Part shown: positions 24,927-33,522 of the stretch, piece by piece | Position numbering within the stretch: the first letter of the stretch is position 1 | Layout of the letters: the number at the start of each line of letters is the position of its first letter | Origin: Corynebacterium sp. HMSC27B11 | GTDB taxonomy: Bacteria > Actinomycetota > Actinomycetes > Mycobacteriales > Mycobacteriaceae | Assembly (NCBI RefSeq): GCF_001815985.1 | Contig: NZ_KV823552.1 | Coordinates: forward strand, 62,001 to 126,000 | Direction of reading: 5' to 3' | DNA length: 64,000 nucleotides | Position numbers and translations under genes: made by a program | The notes under the pieces: generated by a model | What the model was told of the DNA's origin: nothing | What the model saw: the letters and a program-made list of their open reading frames with translations, nothing else | The model's database searches: none

Positions 24927-26659
24927 CCACCCCATTGCTGAAGGTCACCGACCTCGCGGTCACGTACAATTCCGCCCACGGCCCCGTGCACGCGGTGACG
25001 GATGTGTCCTTCTCCGTCGCCCCCGGTCGGGTCACCGCCATCGTGGGAGAATCCGGTTCCGGAAAATCCACCTCCGCCATGGCGACGATGGGGCTGCTGC
25101 CTGCCAACGCGTCGGCGTCCGGAAAAATCGAGCTCAATGGGCAGGACCTGAACCGCATCACGCAGCAGCAGTGGCGCGGCGTCCGCGGCCTGAAGATCGG
25201 GCTCATCCCGCAGGACCCCGGAACCTCGCTGAACCCCGTGAAGACCATCGGCGACTCGGTGGGCGAGGTGCTGCGCATTCACCGCCAGGTGCTGGGCAAT
25301 CCCAGCACACAGGAGCGCCGGGCAACCGTCATCGAGCTCCTGGAGGCCGTGGGCATCGACAACCCCGAGCTGCGCTATGACCAGTATCCGCACGAGCTCT
25401 CCGGCGGTATGCGGCAGCGTGCCCTCATCGCCGCCGCGCTGGCCACCGAACCGGACCTCATCATCGCCGACGAGCCCACCAGTGCGTTGGACGTAACGGT
25501 GCAGCAGACAATCCTGGACCTCATCGACCAACTGCGGGAAGACCGCGGCATCGGCGTGCTGCTCATCACGCACGACCTCGCCGTGGCCAGCGACCGGGCC
25601 GACGAGCTGGTGGTCATGCAATCCGGCCAGGTCAAGGAGGCCGGGCTCACCGGCCGCATCCTCGGCGATCCGCGGCACCCCTACACCCGACGGCTGCTCG
25701 ATGATGCGCCTGGCCTCACCAACCCGGTGCGCCAACCGGAGCGCGCCCGGAAGCATAAGGCAGCCAGTGCCCCGGCGGCCGACGCTCCTGGCGGCGAGGT
25801 GAACCCCGAAGAGAAGACCCCCGCTACCCCGGCGGCACGCGACTCCGAGGAGTCCACTCCCCCGCTGCTGCGCGTCAGCTCGATGAGCAAACAGTTCCAG
25901 CCCGCGCGCGGCCAAGAAGCATTCACCGCAGTCGACGGCGTGAGCTTCTCCGTCGCCCGCGGCACCACGCACGCGATCGTCGGGCAATCGGGTTCCGGCA
26001 AATCCACCCTCGCCCGCATGATCTGCGCCTTCGAGGAGCCCAGCACGGGCGCCGCCTACCTCGAGGGCGCTGCCATCAACGAGCTCGCGGACAAGGACCC
26101 GCGCCAACTGCGCCGTCGGCTGCAGATGGTCTACCAAAACCCCTATGGCTCGCTGGACCCGCGCCAGTCCATCGGTTCGGCGATCGCCGAGCCACTGCGA
26201 AACCTCAGCTCGCTGACGCGGACACAGATCCGCGCAAAGGTCACCGAGGTCTTGGATCAGGTCAGCCTCCCCGAGGCACTGGCCAACCGGCGTGCCGGGG
26301 AGCTCTCCGGCGGGCAACGCCAGCGCGTGGCCATCGCCCGCGCACTGGTCCTGGAGCCGGAGCTGTTGGTTCTCGACGAGGCCGTATCCGCGCTGGACGT
26401 CACCGTCCAGGCCCGCATCCTGGAGCTGCTCAACGAGCTGCAGGAGGAGCTGGGCCTGACCTACCTGTTCATCTCCCACGACCTCGCCGTCGTCCGGGAG
26501 ATCAGCGACACGGTCAGCGTGATGAGCAAGGGCCGCCAGGTGGAGCTGGGCTTCACCGAGGAGATCTTCAACGATCCGCAGCACGATTTCACCCGTCAGC
26601 TGCTGCGGGCCATCCCGGGCCAGCGTTACCGCGAAGGCGTGTTCAACCTGGGGCTTTAG
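24923..26659 (+). CDS. Fused twin ABC ATPase (DppD-DppF type)
   Basis: The 578-residue protein carries two complete ATPase domains that are separate proteins (DppD and DppF) in E. coli. Domain 1 (about residues 4-260) has Walker A GESGSGKS, signature LSGGMRQR and Walker B IIADEPTSALD. A Pro/Ala-rich linker of about 50 residues follows. Domain 2 (about 315-575) has GQSGSGKS, LSGGQRQR and LVLDEAVSALD. All catalytic motifs are intact, so both sites should hydrolyse ATP to drive the importer. ATG 24923 has AAGGAG upstream. The stop overlaps by 4 nt with that of the convergent flavoenzyme gene. Confidence 0.93.
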   Translation: MTTPLLKVTDLAVTYNSAHGPVHAVTDVSFSVAPGRVTAIVGESGSGKSTSAMATMGLLPANASASGKIELNGQDLNRITQQQWRGVRGLKIGLIPQDPGTSLNPVKTIGDSVGEVLRIHRQVLGNPSTQERRATVIELLEAVGIDNPELRYDQYPHELSGGMRQRALIAAALATEPDLIIADEPTSALDVTVQQTILDLIDQLREDRGIGVLLITHDLAVASDRADELVVMQSGQVKEAGLTGRILGDPRHPYTRRLLDDAPGLTNPVRQPERARKHKAASAPAADAPGGEVNPEEKTPATPAARDSEESTPPLLRVSSMSKQFQPARGQEAFTAVDGVSFSVARGTTHAIVGQSGSGKSTLARMICAFEEPSTGAAYLEGAAINELADKDPRQLRRRLQMVYQNPYGSLDPRQSIGSAIAEPLRNLSSLTRTQIRAKVTEVLDQVSLPEALANRRAGELSGGQRQRVAIARALVLEPELLVLDEAVSALDVTVQARILELLNELQEELGLTYLFISHDLAVVREISDTVSVMSKGRQVELGFTEEIFNDPQHDFTRQLLRAIPGQRYREGVFNLGL

Positions 26660-28647
26660 GGTCGGGACATGGAGATCCGCAGTGCAGAGCGGGCGGCGGC
26701 GTCCGTCTCCTGGAAGATCACCGGGTCCTCCCCCACCTTCGGTGAGTTCGTCATATCTGCCCGCACCTCCCGCAACGGCACACCCAGCATGTGCACCCGG
26801 GGGTCGCGCTGACCCGACTGGCCAATAAGCAGGCCCGTTTCCCGGTCCACCTCCGGGGCGCCAGACAGGGAGCCATCGCCCCAGGCCCAAGCCCGCATCC
26901 GGGACTGTGCCAGCAACTGCCTGCTCAGCGGGCAGGCCGTGTGCCGCACATCCGGGTCATGGATCAGCGCCTCGATCAGCACAGACGCGCACACTTCCTC
27001 CCCCGTCGTCGCGGAACGGACCCGAAACGCCGGGGTCTCCTCGTCCACGGTGAGCTCCGGTTTCGCGCCAAGGAAGCGCACCAGCCCAGCGTCGATGAGA
27101 GCGAGCAGCTCGGCGGTGCGGAAGGCGGGCGGGCCGACGCTCACCATCTGGGCGATGCTGCCGAAAAACGCGTATTCCTCCTCGCGGGACGCCTGCGTAA
27201 ACCGCCCCGGCTCGTCGACCAGGGCGATCCGTTTCATCGCCGCGCCGAAGCTGAAGAGCCCCATCTTCACCGGGGACTTTTCGCCGCGCTGCGCCTCCTG
27301 CCAGTCTGCAAGGAGGTGGTCGAACAGGGTCCGGGTAAAGGAGTCGATGGTCAACTCCTCGCCCGCTTCCTCCGCCTTGTCCTCCAGATGAGAGACCGGG
27401 TTGTTCTCCCAGGGGATGTTGAATCGTTTTTCCGGGTCCACCAGCCCGTCCAGGCGGGTGTCCTCGTGCATGTTCAGCGGGTCGGTGGCCGGGTCGTCGA
27501 TGATCTCACCGACCTTTTTTAGGACGTCAGGTTCGGCCGCCAGCAGAACCCGGTAGTAGGCCTCTTGTGCGTCGCGCAGCAGTGCTGGCCACAGCGTTTC
27601 CCCGAAGTCCAGGCTATTGGGGTCCAGCGGAGTATCGAGCTGGGCGATCGCCCGGCCCAGGCGGCGTAGCTCCGCGCGCGGCGGCATGCCCGAAAACTCC
27701 GGGCGGGGCTGATGTGGGTAGCCACGGCCCGCCATCGCCAGGATCCGCGGTTCCCGCCCAGATGGTTGATAGCGCAATCCCGCCAGCGCGGTGACGTCGG
27801 GGATGAAGGCTCCGCCCCGGCCGACCGTGAGCATGGACATAGCGTCGAAAAACCCCATGCCCAAACCGCGGATCAGGATCTCCTGACCGGATTCCGCCCA
27901 GCTGGGAACAGTGGAGAAGTCCTGATCAGCTGGGTTATTCGGCGCGATCCACTCCAGCTGCTCGTGGGTGCTCGCAGCTGCGGCGAGCTCCCGCTCCTCC
28001 GGGGCCAGCTCAGTATCCAGCCAGCCCAGCGCGAGCACGGTCGCGTGTGCGCGCAGGCGGGTGCCGTCCGCAAGTTCGATGGTGTCCGTGCCGTCTGCCG
28101 CCGCTTCGATCCCCACCGCCTTCGAGCGGTGCACCGTCACCTCGATGGCCTCCGGGACCATGCCCAGCACCGCGGAGAAGGCCCAGCGAAGGTACTCGCC
28201 GTATAGGCCCCGCGGCGGGTGCGTATTCGGTTCGGCCTGGTCTATGTCCTTTGCCCGGTGACTCAGCGGCTGGACCGGTTGCCGGGAAAACAGCGCCGCC
28301 TTCGCCCCGCGCGGATCGCGCTGCTCGCCCAGCTCCTCGCCACGAACCAGCATGATCCACTCGTACATGGTGGGGCCTTCGAGGAACGGGGAGTGCACGC
28401 TGGAGCCGGGCTCCGGGAACAGGGTCACCGCGTCGGCCAGCGTGTTCATGCACAGGTCGAAGTTCTGGTCGGTGCGCCAGACGCGTCCCGCACCGGGCTG
28501 GACGTCGTCCACCACGGCCACGGCCAGGCGCTCGGGTGCCGCACCCTGCTCCGCCAGCTCCCGGTAGGTAGCCACGATCCGCTCCAGCACAGAGATCCCC
28601 CGTGGCCCCGCGCCAATGATCGCGATCCTGCGCTCAACACTGCTCAT
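26656..28647 (-). CDS. FAD/NAD(P)-binding flavoenzyme (NAD_binding_9-like), paralogue 2
   Basis: The 663-residue product starts MSSVERRIAIIGAGPRGISV and shares most blocks with paralogue 1: CMNTLADAVTLFPEPGSSV, EWIMLVRGEELGEQRDPRG, EILIRGLGMGFFDAMSMLT and YYRVLLAAEPDVLKKVGE. Both are probably cytoplasmic flavoproteins of unknown reaction. The start ATG 28647 has TAGGGT (28654-28659) 6 nt upstream, a leaderless start. It converges on the ABC ATPase gene with overlapping stops, so the importer operon is framed by the two paralogues. Duplication followed by divergence is the simplest origin. The same AGGACGTCA motif occurs in the shared PDVLKK segment. Confidence 0.75.
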   Translation of the reverse strand: MSSVERRIAIIGAGPRGISVLERIVATYRELAEQGAAPERLAVAVVDDVQPGAGRVWRTDQNFDLCMNTLADAVTLFPEPGSSVHSPFLEGPTMYEWIMLVRGEELGEQRDPRGAKAALFSRQPVQPLSHRAKDIDQAEPNTHPPRGLYGEYLRWAFSAVLGMVPEAIEVTVHRSKAVGIEAAADGTDTIELADGTRLRAHATVLALGWLDTELAPEERELAAAASTHEQLEWIAPNNPADQDFSTVPSWAESGQEILIRGLGMGFFDAMSMLTVGRGGAFIPDVTALAGLRYQPSGREPRILAMAGRGYPHQPRPEFSGMPPRAELRRLGRAIAQLDTPLDPNSLDFGETLWPALLRDAQEAYYRVLLAAEPDVLKKVGEIIDDPATDPLNMHEDTRLDGLVDPEKRFNIPWENNPVSHLEDKAEEAGEELTIDSFTRTLFDHLLADWQEAQRGEKSPVKMGLFSFGAAMKRIALVDEPGRFTQASREEEYAFFGSIAQMVSVGPPAFRTAELLALIDAGLVRFLGAKPELTVDEETPAFRVRSATTGEEVCASVLIEALIHDPDVRHTACPLSRQLLAQSRMRAWAWGDGSLSGAPEVDRETGLLIGQSGQRDPRVHMLGVPLREVRADMTNSPKVGEDPVIFQETDAAARSALRISMSRP

Positions 28648-28653
28648 GGCCCC

Positions 28654-28659
28654 ACCCTA
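28654..28659 (-). promoter_or_regulatory. -10 box (TAGGGT) of the leaderless flavoenzyme 2 gene
   Basis: TAGGGT is 6 nt upstream of ATG 28647 on the minus strand. Confidence 0.45.
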
Positions 28660-28707
28660 CGGATTAACCCGGACAAGCCTGGCTGCTCAGTCCTGCGCCC
28701 AAGCGAG

Positions 28708-28713
28708 TAGAGT
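28708..28713 (+). promoter_or_regulatory. Candidate -10 box (TAGAGT) for menA
   Basis: TAGAGT lies 47 nt upstream of the menA ATG, which would give a 5' leader of about 40 nt containing GAAGGAAGG. Confidence 0.4.
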
Positions 28714-28760
28714 AAACAGTTTGCATCCGCCCATGCCCGAAGGAAGGTTGACCGTCGCGT

Positions 28761-29642
28761 ATGTCTGCCACCAACACCGCCACCGCCGCCGACTGGCTTG
28801 AAGGCGCCCGCCCACACACCTGGGCTAATGCCATCGCCCCGGTGCTGGCCGGAACAGCAGCCGCGGTGACCACCGGCGGGGCATCCTTCCCACGGGCACT
28901 ACTCGCCCTCGTGGTCGCGCTCGCGCTGATCATCGGCGTGAACTACGCGAACGATTACTCCGACGGCATCCGCGGCACCGACGACGACCGCTCCGGCCCG
29001 CTGCGCCTCACCGGCTCCGGGCTGGTGGAGCCCAAGCTCGTCAAGTACGCCGCCTTCGCCTGCTTCGGGGTGGCTGGGGTCGCCGGAATCGCGCTGAGCC
29101 TGCTGAGCGCCTGGTGGCTGATCCTCATCGGCGCGGTCTGCATCGCCGGAGCCTGGTTCTACACCGGCGGCGAAAACCCCTATGGCTACCGGGGCCTGGG
29201 CGAGGTCGCGGTCTTCATCTTCTTCGGCCTCGTCGCAGTGCTGGGCACGGAGTTCACGCAGTCCGGGCAGGTCACCTGGCGCGGGCTCGGCCTCGCGGTG
29301 ACGATCGGCGCGCTCTCCTCGTCCGTGAACCTGGCCAATAACCTCCGCGACATCCCGACCGACTCGGTCACCGGCAAGATCACCCTCGCCGTGCGCCTGG
29401 GCGATGCGGGCACCCGCGCGCTGTGGCTGAGCCTGGTCGGCGGTTCCGTGGTGCTCACCATCGCGCTGGCCTTCGGTCAGCTCGCTGCCCTGCTGGGCCT
29501 GCTGGCAGTGCCGCTGTGGGTGCTGGCCTCCGGTCCGGTGCGCAAGGGCGCGCAGGGCAAGGGCCTGATCCCGGTACTGGGGCTCACTGGCCGCGGCATG
29601 TTGCTGTGGTCGGTGATGATGCTGGTCGCAGCGTTTATCTAG
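28761..29642 (+). CDS. menA: 1,4-Dihydroxy-2-naphthoate polyprenyltransferase
   Basis: This 293-residue integral membrane enzyme of the UbiA family attaches the polyprenyl chain to dihydroxynaphthoate. The Asp-rich diphosphate site is [19 protein letters not shown] second conserved polar loop is [19 protein letters not shown]. Eight or nine hydrophobic helices are visible. The substrate chain probably comes from the polyprenyl synthase at 979-1989. ATG 28761 begins [21 protein letters not shown], typical for MenA. Confidence 0.95.
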   Translation: MSATNTATAADWLEGARPHTWANAIAPVLAGTAAAVTTGGASFPRALLALVVALALIIGVNYANDYSDGIRGTDDDRSGPLRLTGSGLVEPKLVKYAAFACFGVAGVAGIALSLLSAWWLILIGAVCIAGAWFYTGGENPYGYRGLGEVAVFIFFGLVAVLGTEFTQSGQVTWRGLGLAVTIGALSSSVNLANNLRDIPTDSVTGKITLAVRLGDAGTRALWLSLVGGSVVLTIALAFGQLAALLGLLAVPLWVLASGPVRKGAQGKGLIPVLGLTGRGMLLWSVMMLVAAFI

Positions 29643-29741
29643 CCATCTAGTTCACTCCGACGCTGCTCCCCCGCTGCGCACTCACCTGCGCAGCTCCAGC
29701 CGCACTGTCCGCCCCGCTGGCCCCCGCTGATCCTCGCTGCT

Positions 29742-30110
29742 CTAGTCGTGCAGGCGGTCCTGCAGCTGCTCCTGCAGCTGGCGCTTGTGCTCGCGCCGCG
29801 CGGAATCCCACTCCGCCATCTGCGCGGTCACGCGCAGCCGCAGATTCTTAAACATCATCATGGACAGCGGCAGCGCGAGGATGAGCGCCAGCAGCGCGCT
29901 CATCAGCAGCGGGAAGAAGTTCGCCATCCCCAGCAGGATCACGATCGAGTGGATCACGAACGTCAGCACCAGGAACAGCACCAGCCGCAGGAATCCGTAT
30001 AGCAAAACATCCCGCCAGGCCTTCGAGCCGAGCTTCGGCTTCTGCCCGGGCGGCCCCGGCAGCGCTGGTTCAACCTGGGATGGGTCTTGCGGATTCTGCT
30101 TATTAGTCAC
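29742..30110 (-). CDS. DUF4229-type small membrane protein
   Basis: The 122-residue product has a Pro-rich cytoplasmic N-terminus and two adjacent transmembrane helices near residues 36-60 and 64-86 (FLRLVLFLVLTFVIHSIVIL, LLMSALLALILALPLSMMMF). A basic, Gln-rich tail follows (RREHKRQLQEQLQDRLHD). It matches the actinobacterial DUF4229 family commonly found beside menA; function unknown. GTG 30110 has TAGGCT (30118-30123) 7 nt before it, a leaderless arrangement. The 99 bp between it and menA contain no visible gene or hairpin. Confidence 0.8.
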   Translation of the reverse strand: MTNKQNPQDPSQVEPALPGPPGQKPKLGSKAWRDVLLYGFLRLVLFLVLTFVIHSIVILLGMANFFPLLMSALLALILALPLSMMMFKNLRLRVTAQMAEWDSARREHKRQLQEQLQDRLHD

Positions 30111-30117
30111 GCCGTCC

Positions 30118-30123
30118 AGCCTA
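30118..30123 (-). promoter_or_regulatory. -10 box (TAGGCT) of the leaderless DUF4229 gene
   Basis: TAGGCT is 7 nt upstream of GTG 30110 on the minus strand. The 20-bp repeat copy lies 36-55 nt further upstream. Confidence 0.45.
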
Positions 30124-30158
30124 CGGTCACTGCTTCGCTGGGCACCAATTGCGCTTTA

Positions 30159-30178
30159 TTTTTAGGACGTCACCCCGG
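30159..30178 (+). repeat. Second copy of the 20-bp intergenic repeat
   Basis: Identical to 2166-2185 over 20 bases and in the same strand orientation. It lies between two divergently transcribed small membrane protein genes. Confidence 0.75.
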
Positions 30179-30288
30179 TCCGCCACCGTATTCCCGCCGC
30201 TTTTCTCCTACCCACCGAGCCCGTGAGGTGGCTAGAGTCGAGGGGAGAAACTACGCCGATTTTTATGCCTTGAAGGAGAATCGCACCC

Positions 30289-30600
30289 TTGGGTCGCCTC
30301 ATTATCCTGATCCTGGTCATCATCACGCTCGTGATGTTGTGGAAGGCCTTCGGGCCGGGCAGCGGCAATTCTTCCTCAGTGGGCCAGCTAGGCCGCCGGC
30401 AGAATAAGCAGCTCGATCAGCAGCCGCGAGCGAAGGGCCCGGACGACGACCCGGACTTCCTGTGGAATATCGAGAAGGAACGCTTCAAGAAGCGCCGTGA
30501 GCAGGAACGCCTAGCCGAGGAAGAGGCCGAGCGCGAAAAGCGGGAGCGCCTCCGCCGCCAGCGGGACGAGGACCAGCAGGACCCGCCCGCCCAGGACTAG
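30289..30600 (+). CDS. Small single-pass membrane protein with charged coiled-coil tail
   Basis: The 103-residue product starts with TTG at 30289, supported by GAAGGAG 9 nt upstream. The first 19 residues (LIILILVIITLVMLWKAF) form one transmembrane helix. The rest is hydrophilic; residues 60-95 are a strongly charged Glu/Arg heptad-like region (KERFKKRREQERLAEEEAER), probably a coiled coil on the cytoplasmic side. A TAGAGT box at 30233-30238 may be its -10. I do not recognise a function. It converges on the kinase-like gene with 11 nt between stops. Confidence 0.75.
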   Translation: MGRLIILILVIITLVMLWKAFGPGSGNSSSVGQLGRRQNKQLDQQPRAKGPDDDPDFLWNIEKERFKKRREQERLAEEEAEREKRERLRRQRDEDQQDPPAQD

Positions 30601-30611
30601 GCCCGGCCGCG

Positions 30612-31790
30612 TTAAATCTCCACCCGCGGGGAGCGCCCCGTGCGGTAGTGGTCGATGAGCAGGAACAGGTTATCCCAGCGCTTGTAGAGCTTCGCCCGCT
30701 CCAGCAGGTCCTCATCCTCGAAGACCACCTGCGGGTCTGCCACGTCCTCCGCGGCCACCCCGGCGTGGTCGAAGATCCGCTTCGTCAGCCCCGGCGCGAT
30801 CGTCTCGAAGTGGGCGTAGTCCAGCGCCGGATCGCCCACCGTCATATCGGAGAAGTCCAACACGCCCACGCCCTGGTCGGGTAGCCACAGCAGGTGTTCC
30901 CGCGAGAGGTCACCGTGGGTCAAGCAGCGCCGCAGGTCCGTGCGGGCTAGCATGTCGTCCACCTCGGCCATGATGCCTTCGGCGCGGGCGTACTCCGCCG
31001 CGGAGAGCTCGGGTTTCAGCACCTCGACCATGCGGTGGCGCATCACCTCGTGCTTGCCCGGCAGGGTTCGCTCCGTGTAGTTCAGCCCGTGCTGCGCCCC
31101 CTCGGTGGCCGGGCTGATCGGCACCCCGCCGACCTCGTGGACGCCCGTCGCGTCACTCTGCCCCGGGCCGTCGGCCCACCAGCTCTCCAGGTTGCTGGCC
31201 GGCGGGAGGCTGGAGTTCATCGTGTGCATCGCCGCCAGCAGGCTGCCCAGCTGTTCGATAACGAGTTCCTGCTGCTCCGCGTTCATCTGCTGCCAGACAT
31301 TCGCGTCCAACGGGGTGCCGTCGATGACGGAGAGCAGAGTCACCCGGATACGCCGCTGGTTGCCAGTGAAGCGGCGCGGCACGTGGGCCTGGCGCACCGT
31401 CTGCGGCAGGCGGGCGTTGGAGCGGTGCCCCAGCGCCGCGATCACCCCGGACTCCCGGGAGGCCTGCAGGCGGTAGGCCTCGGTGTAGGGTGCGCGGACG
31501 ATGACGCGGTTCGGGACCATGTCCGCGAACTCTCCCTCGTCGCTGCGTACCCCCTCCAGCAAGATGACGGCGTGGTCCATGCCCTGCTTCGGCAGGAGGA
31601 TGTTCTCCCAGGCCAGGTCCTGCCAGATCAGCTTGATGAAGATCGGCAGGGTCTCCGGGCGCAGGTCCTCGCGGCTGTAGTCGTGCGCCACGTCCGCCCG
31701 GTCGATGTTGCCGGTGCGGATGTCCTTCGCGCTCAGCTTGCCGATGGGCTGGAAGTTCCCAGAAGAAAAGCCGTCCTGCTGCTCTGTCAC
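30612..31790 (-). CDS. APH-family phosphotransferase-like protein
   Basis: The 392-residue product contains the aminoglycoside/choline kinase fold in its C-terminal half. The catalytic loop is LTHGDLSREHLLWLPDQGV, with the Brenner-type Asp and downstream metal-binding Asp in VGVLDFSDMTVGDPALDYAH. The N-terminal lobe (FIKLIWQDLAWENILLPK, RVIVRAPYTEAYRLQASRES) is diverged. The substrate is unknown; antibiotic resistance should not be assumed, since the family includes many metabolic kinases. GTG 31790 precedes MTEQQDGFSS. It follows rmlA closely on the same strand, which hints at an envelope-related sugar or lipid role, by inference only. Confidence 0.75.
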   Translation of the reverse strand: MTEQQDGFSSGNFQPIGKLSAKDIRTGNIDRADVAHDYSREDLRPETLPIFIKLIWQDLAWENILLPKQGMDHAVILLEGVRSDEGEFADMVPNRVIVRAPYTEAYRLQASRESGVIAALGHRSNARLPQTVRQAHVPRRFTGNQRRIRVTLLSVIDGTPLDANVWQQMNAEQQELVIEQLGSLLAAMHTMNSSLPPASNLESWWADGPGQSDATGVHEVGGVPISPATEGAQHGLNYTERTLPGKHEVMRHRMVEVLKPELSAAEYARAEGIMAEVDDMLARTDLRRCLTHGDLSREHLLWLPDQGVGVLDFSDMTVGDPALDYAHFETIAPGLTKRIFDHAGVAAEDVADPQVVFEDEDLLERAKLYKRWDNLFLLIDHYRTGRSPRVEI

Positions 31791-31800
31791 TCTCGTTGCC

Positions 31801-32679
31801 TCACTTTTCCCATTCCGCCTGAGCGCACAATTGCCTCAGGTATTGACCATAGGGGCTGGCCCCATGCGCGTCGGCGTTATCCCGCAACTGCTCGTCGCTG
31901 ATCAGCCCCATGCGCCACGCGACCTCCTCTGGGCAGCCGACTTTCAGGCCCTGCCGCTTCTCGATCGCGCCGACGAAGTCGCTGGCGCCGTTGAGGTCGT
32001 CGATCGTGCCGGTGTCCAGCCAGGCCGTGCCGCGGGGCAGCACCTCCACGTGCAGGCGGCCTTGCTCCAGATAGGCCTGGTTGATGCCGGTGATCTCCAA
32101 CTCACCGCGCTCGGAGGGCTGAAGTTGCTTGGCGATCTCCACCACGTCCGGGCCATAGAAATACAGCCCCGGCACCGCGTATGGGGAGCGCGGCTTCGCC
32201 GGCTTCTCCTCGATGGAGATCGCCTTCCCGGTCTCGTCGAAATCCACCACCCCGTAGGCGGTTGGATCGGCGACGGCGTAGCCGAAGATCACGCCGCCAT
32301 CCGGCTCGTTAAAGCGGCGCAGCTGGGTGCCCAGGCCGGAGCCGTAGAAGATATTGTCGCCCAGCACCAGCGCGACCGGTTCGTCGCCGATGAACTCCTC
32401 ACCGATGATGAAGGCTTCCGCCAACCCGCGTGGGGCTTCCTGCGTGGCGTACTCGATACTCACGCCGAAGCGGCTGCCATCCCCCAGCAGCTCCTGGAAG
32501 GCCCGCTCGTCGCGCTCCGTGGTGATCACGAGAATCTCGGTGATCCCCGCAAGGATCAGGGTGGACAGCGGATAGTAGATCATCGGCTTGTCGTAGACCG
32601 GCACCAGCTGCTTCGACACACTGAAGGTGATGGGCCACAGCCGCGAACCGGTGCCACCGGCCAGAATGATTCCGCGCAT
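31801..32679 (-). CDS. rmlA: Glucose-1-phosphate thymidylyltransferase
   Basis: This 292-residue enzyme makes dTDP-glucose, the first step to dTDP-rhamnose needed for the arabinogalactan linker of the cell wall. The nucleotide-binding motif [20 protein letters not shown] is at the N-terminus, followed by [32 protein letters not shown] and [20 protein letters not shown] complete the active site. ATG 32679 has GGGGAGGG upstream inside the end of rmlC and lies 6 nt after the rmlC stop, so the two genes form an operon. Confidence 0.95.
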   Translation of the reverse strand: MRGIILAGGTGSRLWPITFSVSKQLVPVYDKPMIYYPLSTLILAGITEILVITTERDERAFQELLGDGSRFGVSIEYATQEAPRGLAEAFIIGEEFIGDEPVALVLGDNIFYGSGLGTQLRRFNEPDGGVIFGYAVADPTAYGVVDFDETGKAISIEEKPAKPRSPYAVPGLYFYGPDVVEIAKQLQPSERGELEITGINQAYLEQGRLHVEVLPRGTAWLDTGTIDDLNGASDFVGAIEKRQGLKVGCPEEVAWRMGLISDEQLRDNADAHGASPYGQYLRQLCAQAEWEK

Positions 32680-32685
32680 GATTAT

Positions 32686-33390
32686 CTAGCCCTCCCCGTG
32701 CTCGCCGTAGCTATCGGCGAAGTCGAGAGCCTCGGACCACTCCCGGCGCAGCTGCTGCTCCCAGCCACGTGCCTCCTGCCAATCAGCCAGGCGCGCGTGA
32801 ACCTCTGCGAGGGCCGGGGCGGCGGCGTCCTTATCGGAAAGAACCGCATCGGCACGCTCCACGCCCCAGTCGATGCCCAACTCCGGGTCGAAGGGATCCA
32901 CCCCGAACTCCCGATCCGGGTTATAGGCCTCGGTGACCAGGTAATTCAGCACCGCGGTCTCGGAGCGGGCGGCGAAGCCGTGACCCACCCCGATCGGCAC
33001 GTGCACCGCGTAGTTATTCTTCTCGCTGAGGGTGATCTTGACGTGCTTGCCGAAGGTCGGGGAACCGACCCGCAGGTCCACCAGCACGTCCACAACCTCC
33101 CCGGCCAGGCAGCTGACGAACTTCGCCTGCCCCGGTGGCACCTCGGCCAGGTGGATGCCCCGCACCACGTCCCGGCTGCTGCGGGAGACATTCGCCTGCG
33201 CGACGTCGAAGGGGTAGCCCAGGTGCTCGGTGAACTGGGCGGCGCGGAAGCCCTCGTGGAAACTGCCGCGAGCGTCCCCGAAAACCCGCGGGGCGAAGAG
33301 CCAGGCGCCGGCGATCGGAAGGTCGACGATGGCTGGCTCGGTGGCCGAGTCCAGGGGACGCAAGTCAACAGGCAGCTCTGCGGTACTCAT
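32686..33390 (-). CDS. rmlC: dTDP-4-dehydrorhamnose 3,5-epimerase, stand-alone
   Basis: The 234-residue cupin-type epimerase has the family regions DARGSFHEGFRAAQF, ANVSRSSRDVVRGIHLAEVP (catalytic His) and KNNYAVHVPIGVGHGFAARS. In C. glutamicum, RmlC is fused to the reductase RmlD; here the frame ends after a short acidic tail (SYGEHGEG) and no rmlD lies in the window. TAAAGT (33398-33403) is 7 nt before ATG 33390, suggesting a leaderless mRNA covering rmlC-rmlA and perhaps the kinase-like gene. Confidence 0.92.
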   Translation of the reverse strand: MSTAELPVDLRPLDSATEPAIVDLPIAGAWLFAPRVFGDARGSFHEGFRAAQFTEHLGYPFDVAQANVSRSSRDVVRGIHLAEVPPGQAKFVSCLAGEVVDVLVDLRVGSPTFGKHVKITLSEKNNYAVHVPIGVGHGFAARSETAVLNYLVTEAYNPDREFGVDPFDPELGIDWGVERADAVLSDKDAAAPALAEVHARLADWQEARGWEQQLRREWSEALDFADSYGEHGEG

Positions 33391-33397
33391 AGCCCAT

Positions 33398-33403
33398 ACT
33401 TTA
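33398..33403 (-). promoter_or_regulatory. -10 box (TAAAGT) of leaderless rmlC
   Basis: TAAAGT lies 7 nt upstream of ATG 33390 on the minus strand. Confidence 0.45.
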
Positions 33404-33509
33404 GCGCCCAGCCCGGACAGACAGCCGGTGCGGTGCGCGCCAGGCAGCGCCCCCGTGTTGTCGCACGCGCGAATTTTTCCATAACCTCTCCGAAGTGTTT
33501 AGCCTTTGC

Positions 33510-33515
33510 TAACTT
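33510..33515 (+). promoter_or_regulatory. -10 box (TAACTT) of the leaderless MHS transporter gene
   Basis: TAACTT lies 7 nt upstream of ATG 33523. Confidence 0.45.
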
Positions 33516-33522
33516 TCAGCGC

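Noticed and set aside
30612-31790. APH-family gene as an aminoglycoside resistance gene
   Set aside because: Only the general kinase motifs are present; the N-terminal lobe is diverged and the context is envelope sugar synthesis, so resistance cannot be claimed.
31901-33500. Very long plus-strand open frame antisense to rmlA and rmlC, joined to the MHS transporter
   Set aside because: The part before 33523 is antisense to clear genes and has no protein features; only the last 429 residues are real.
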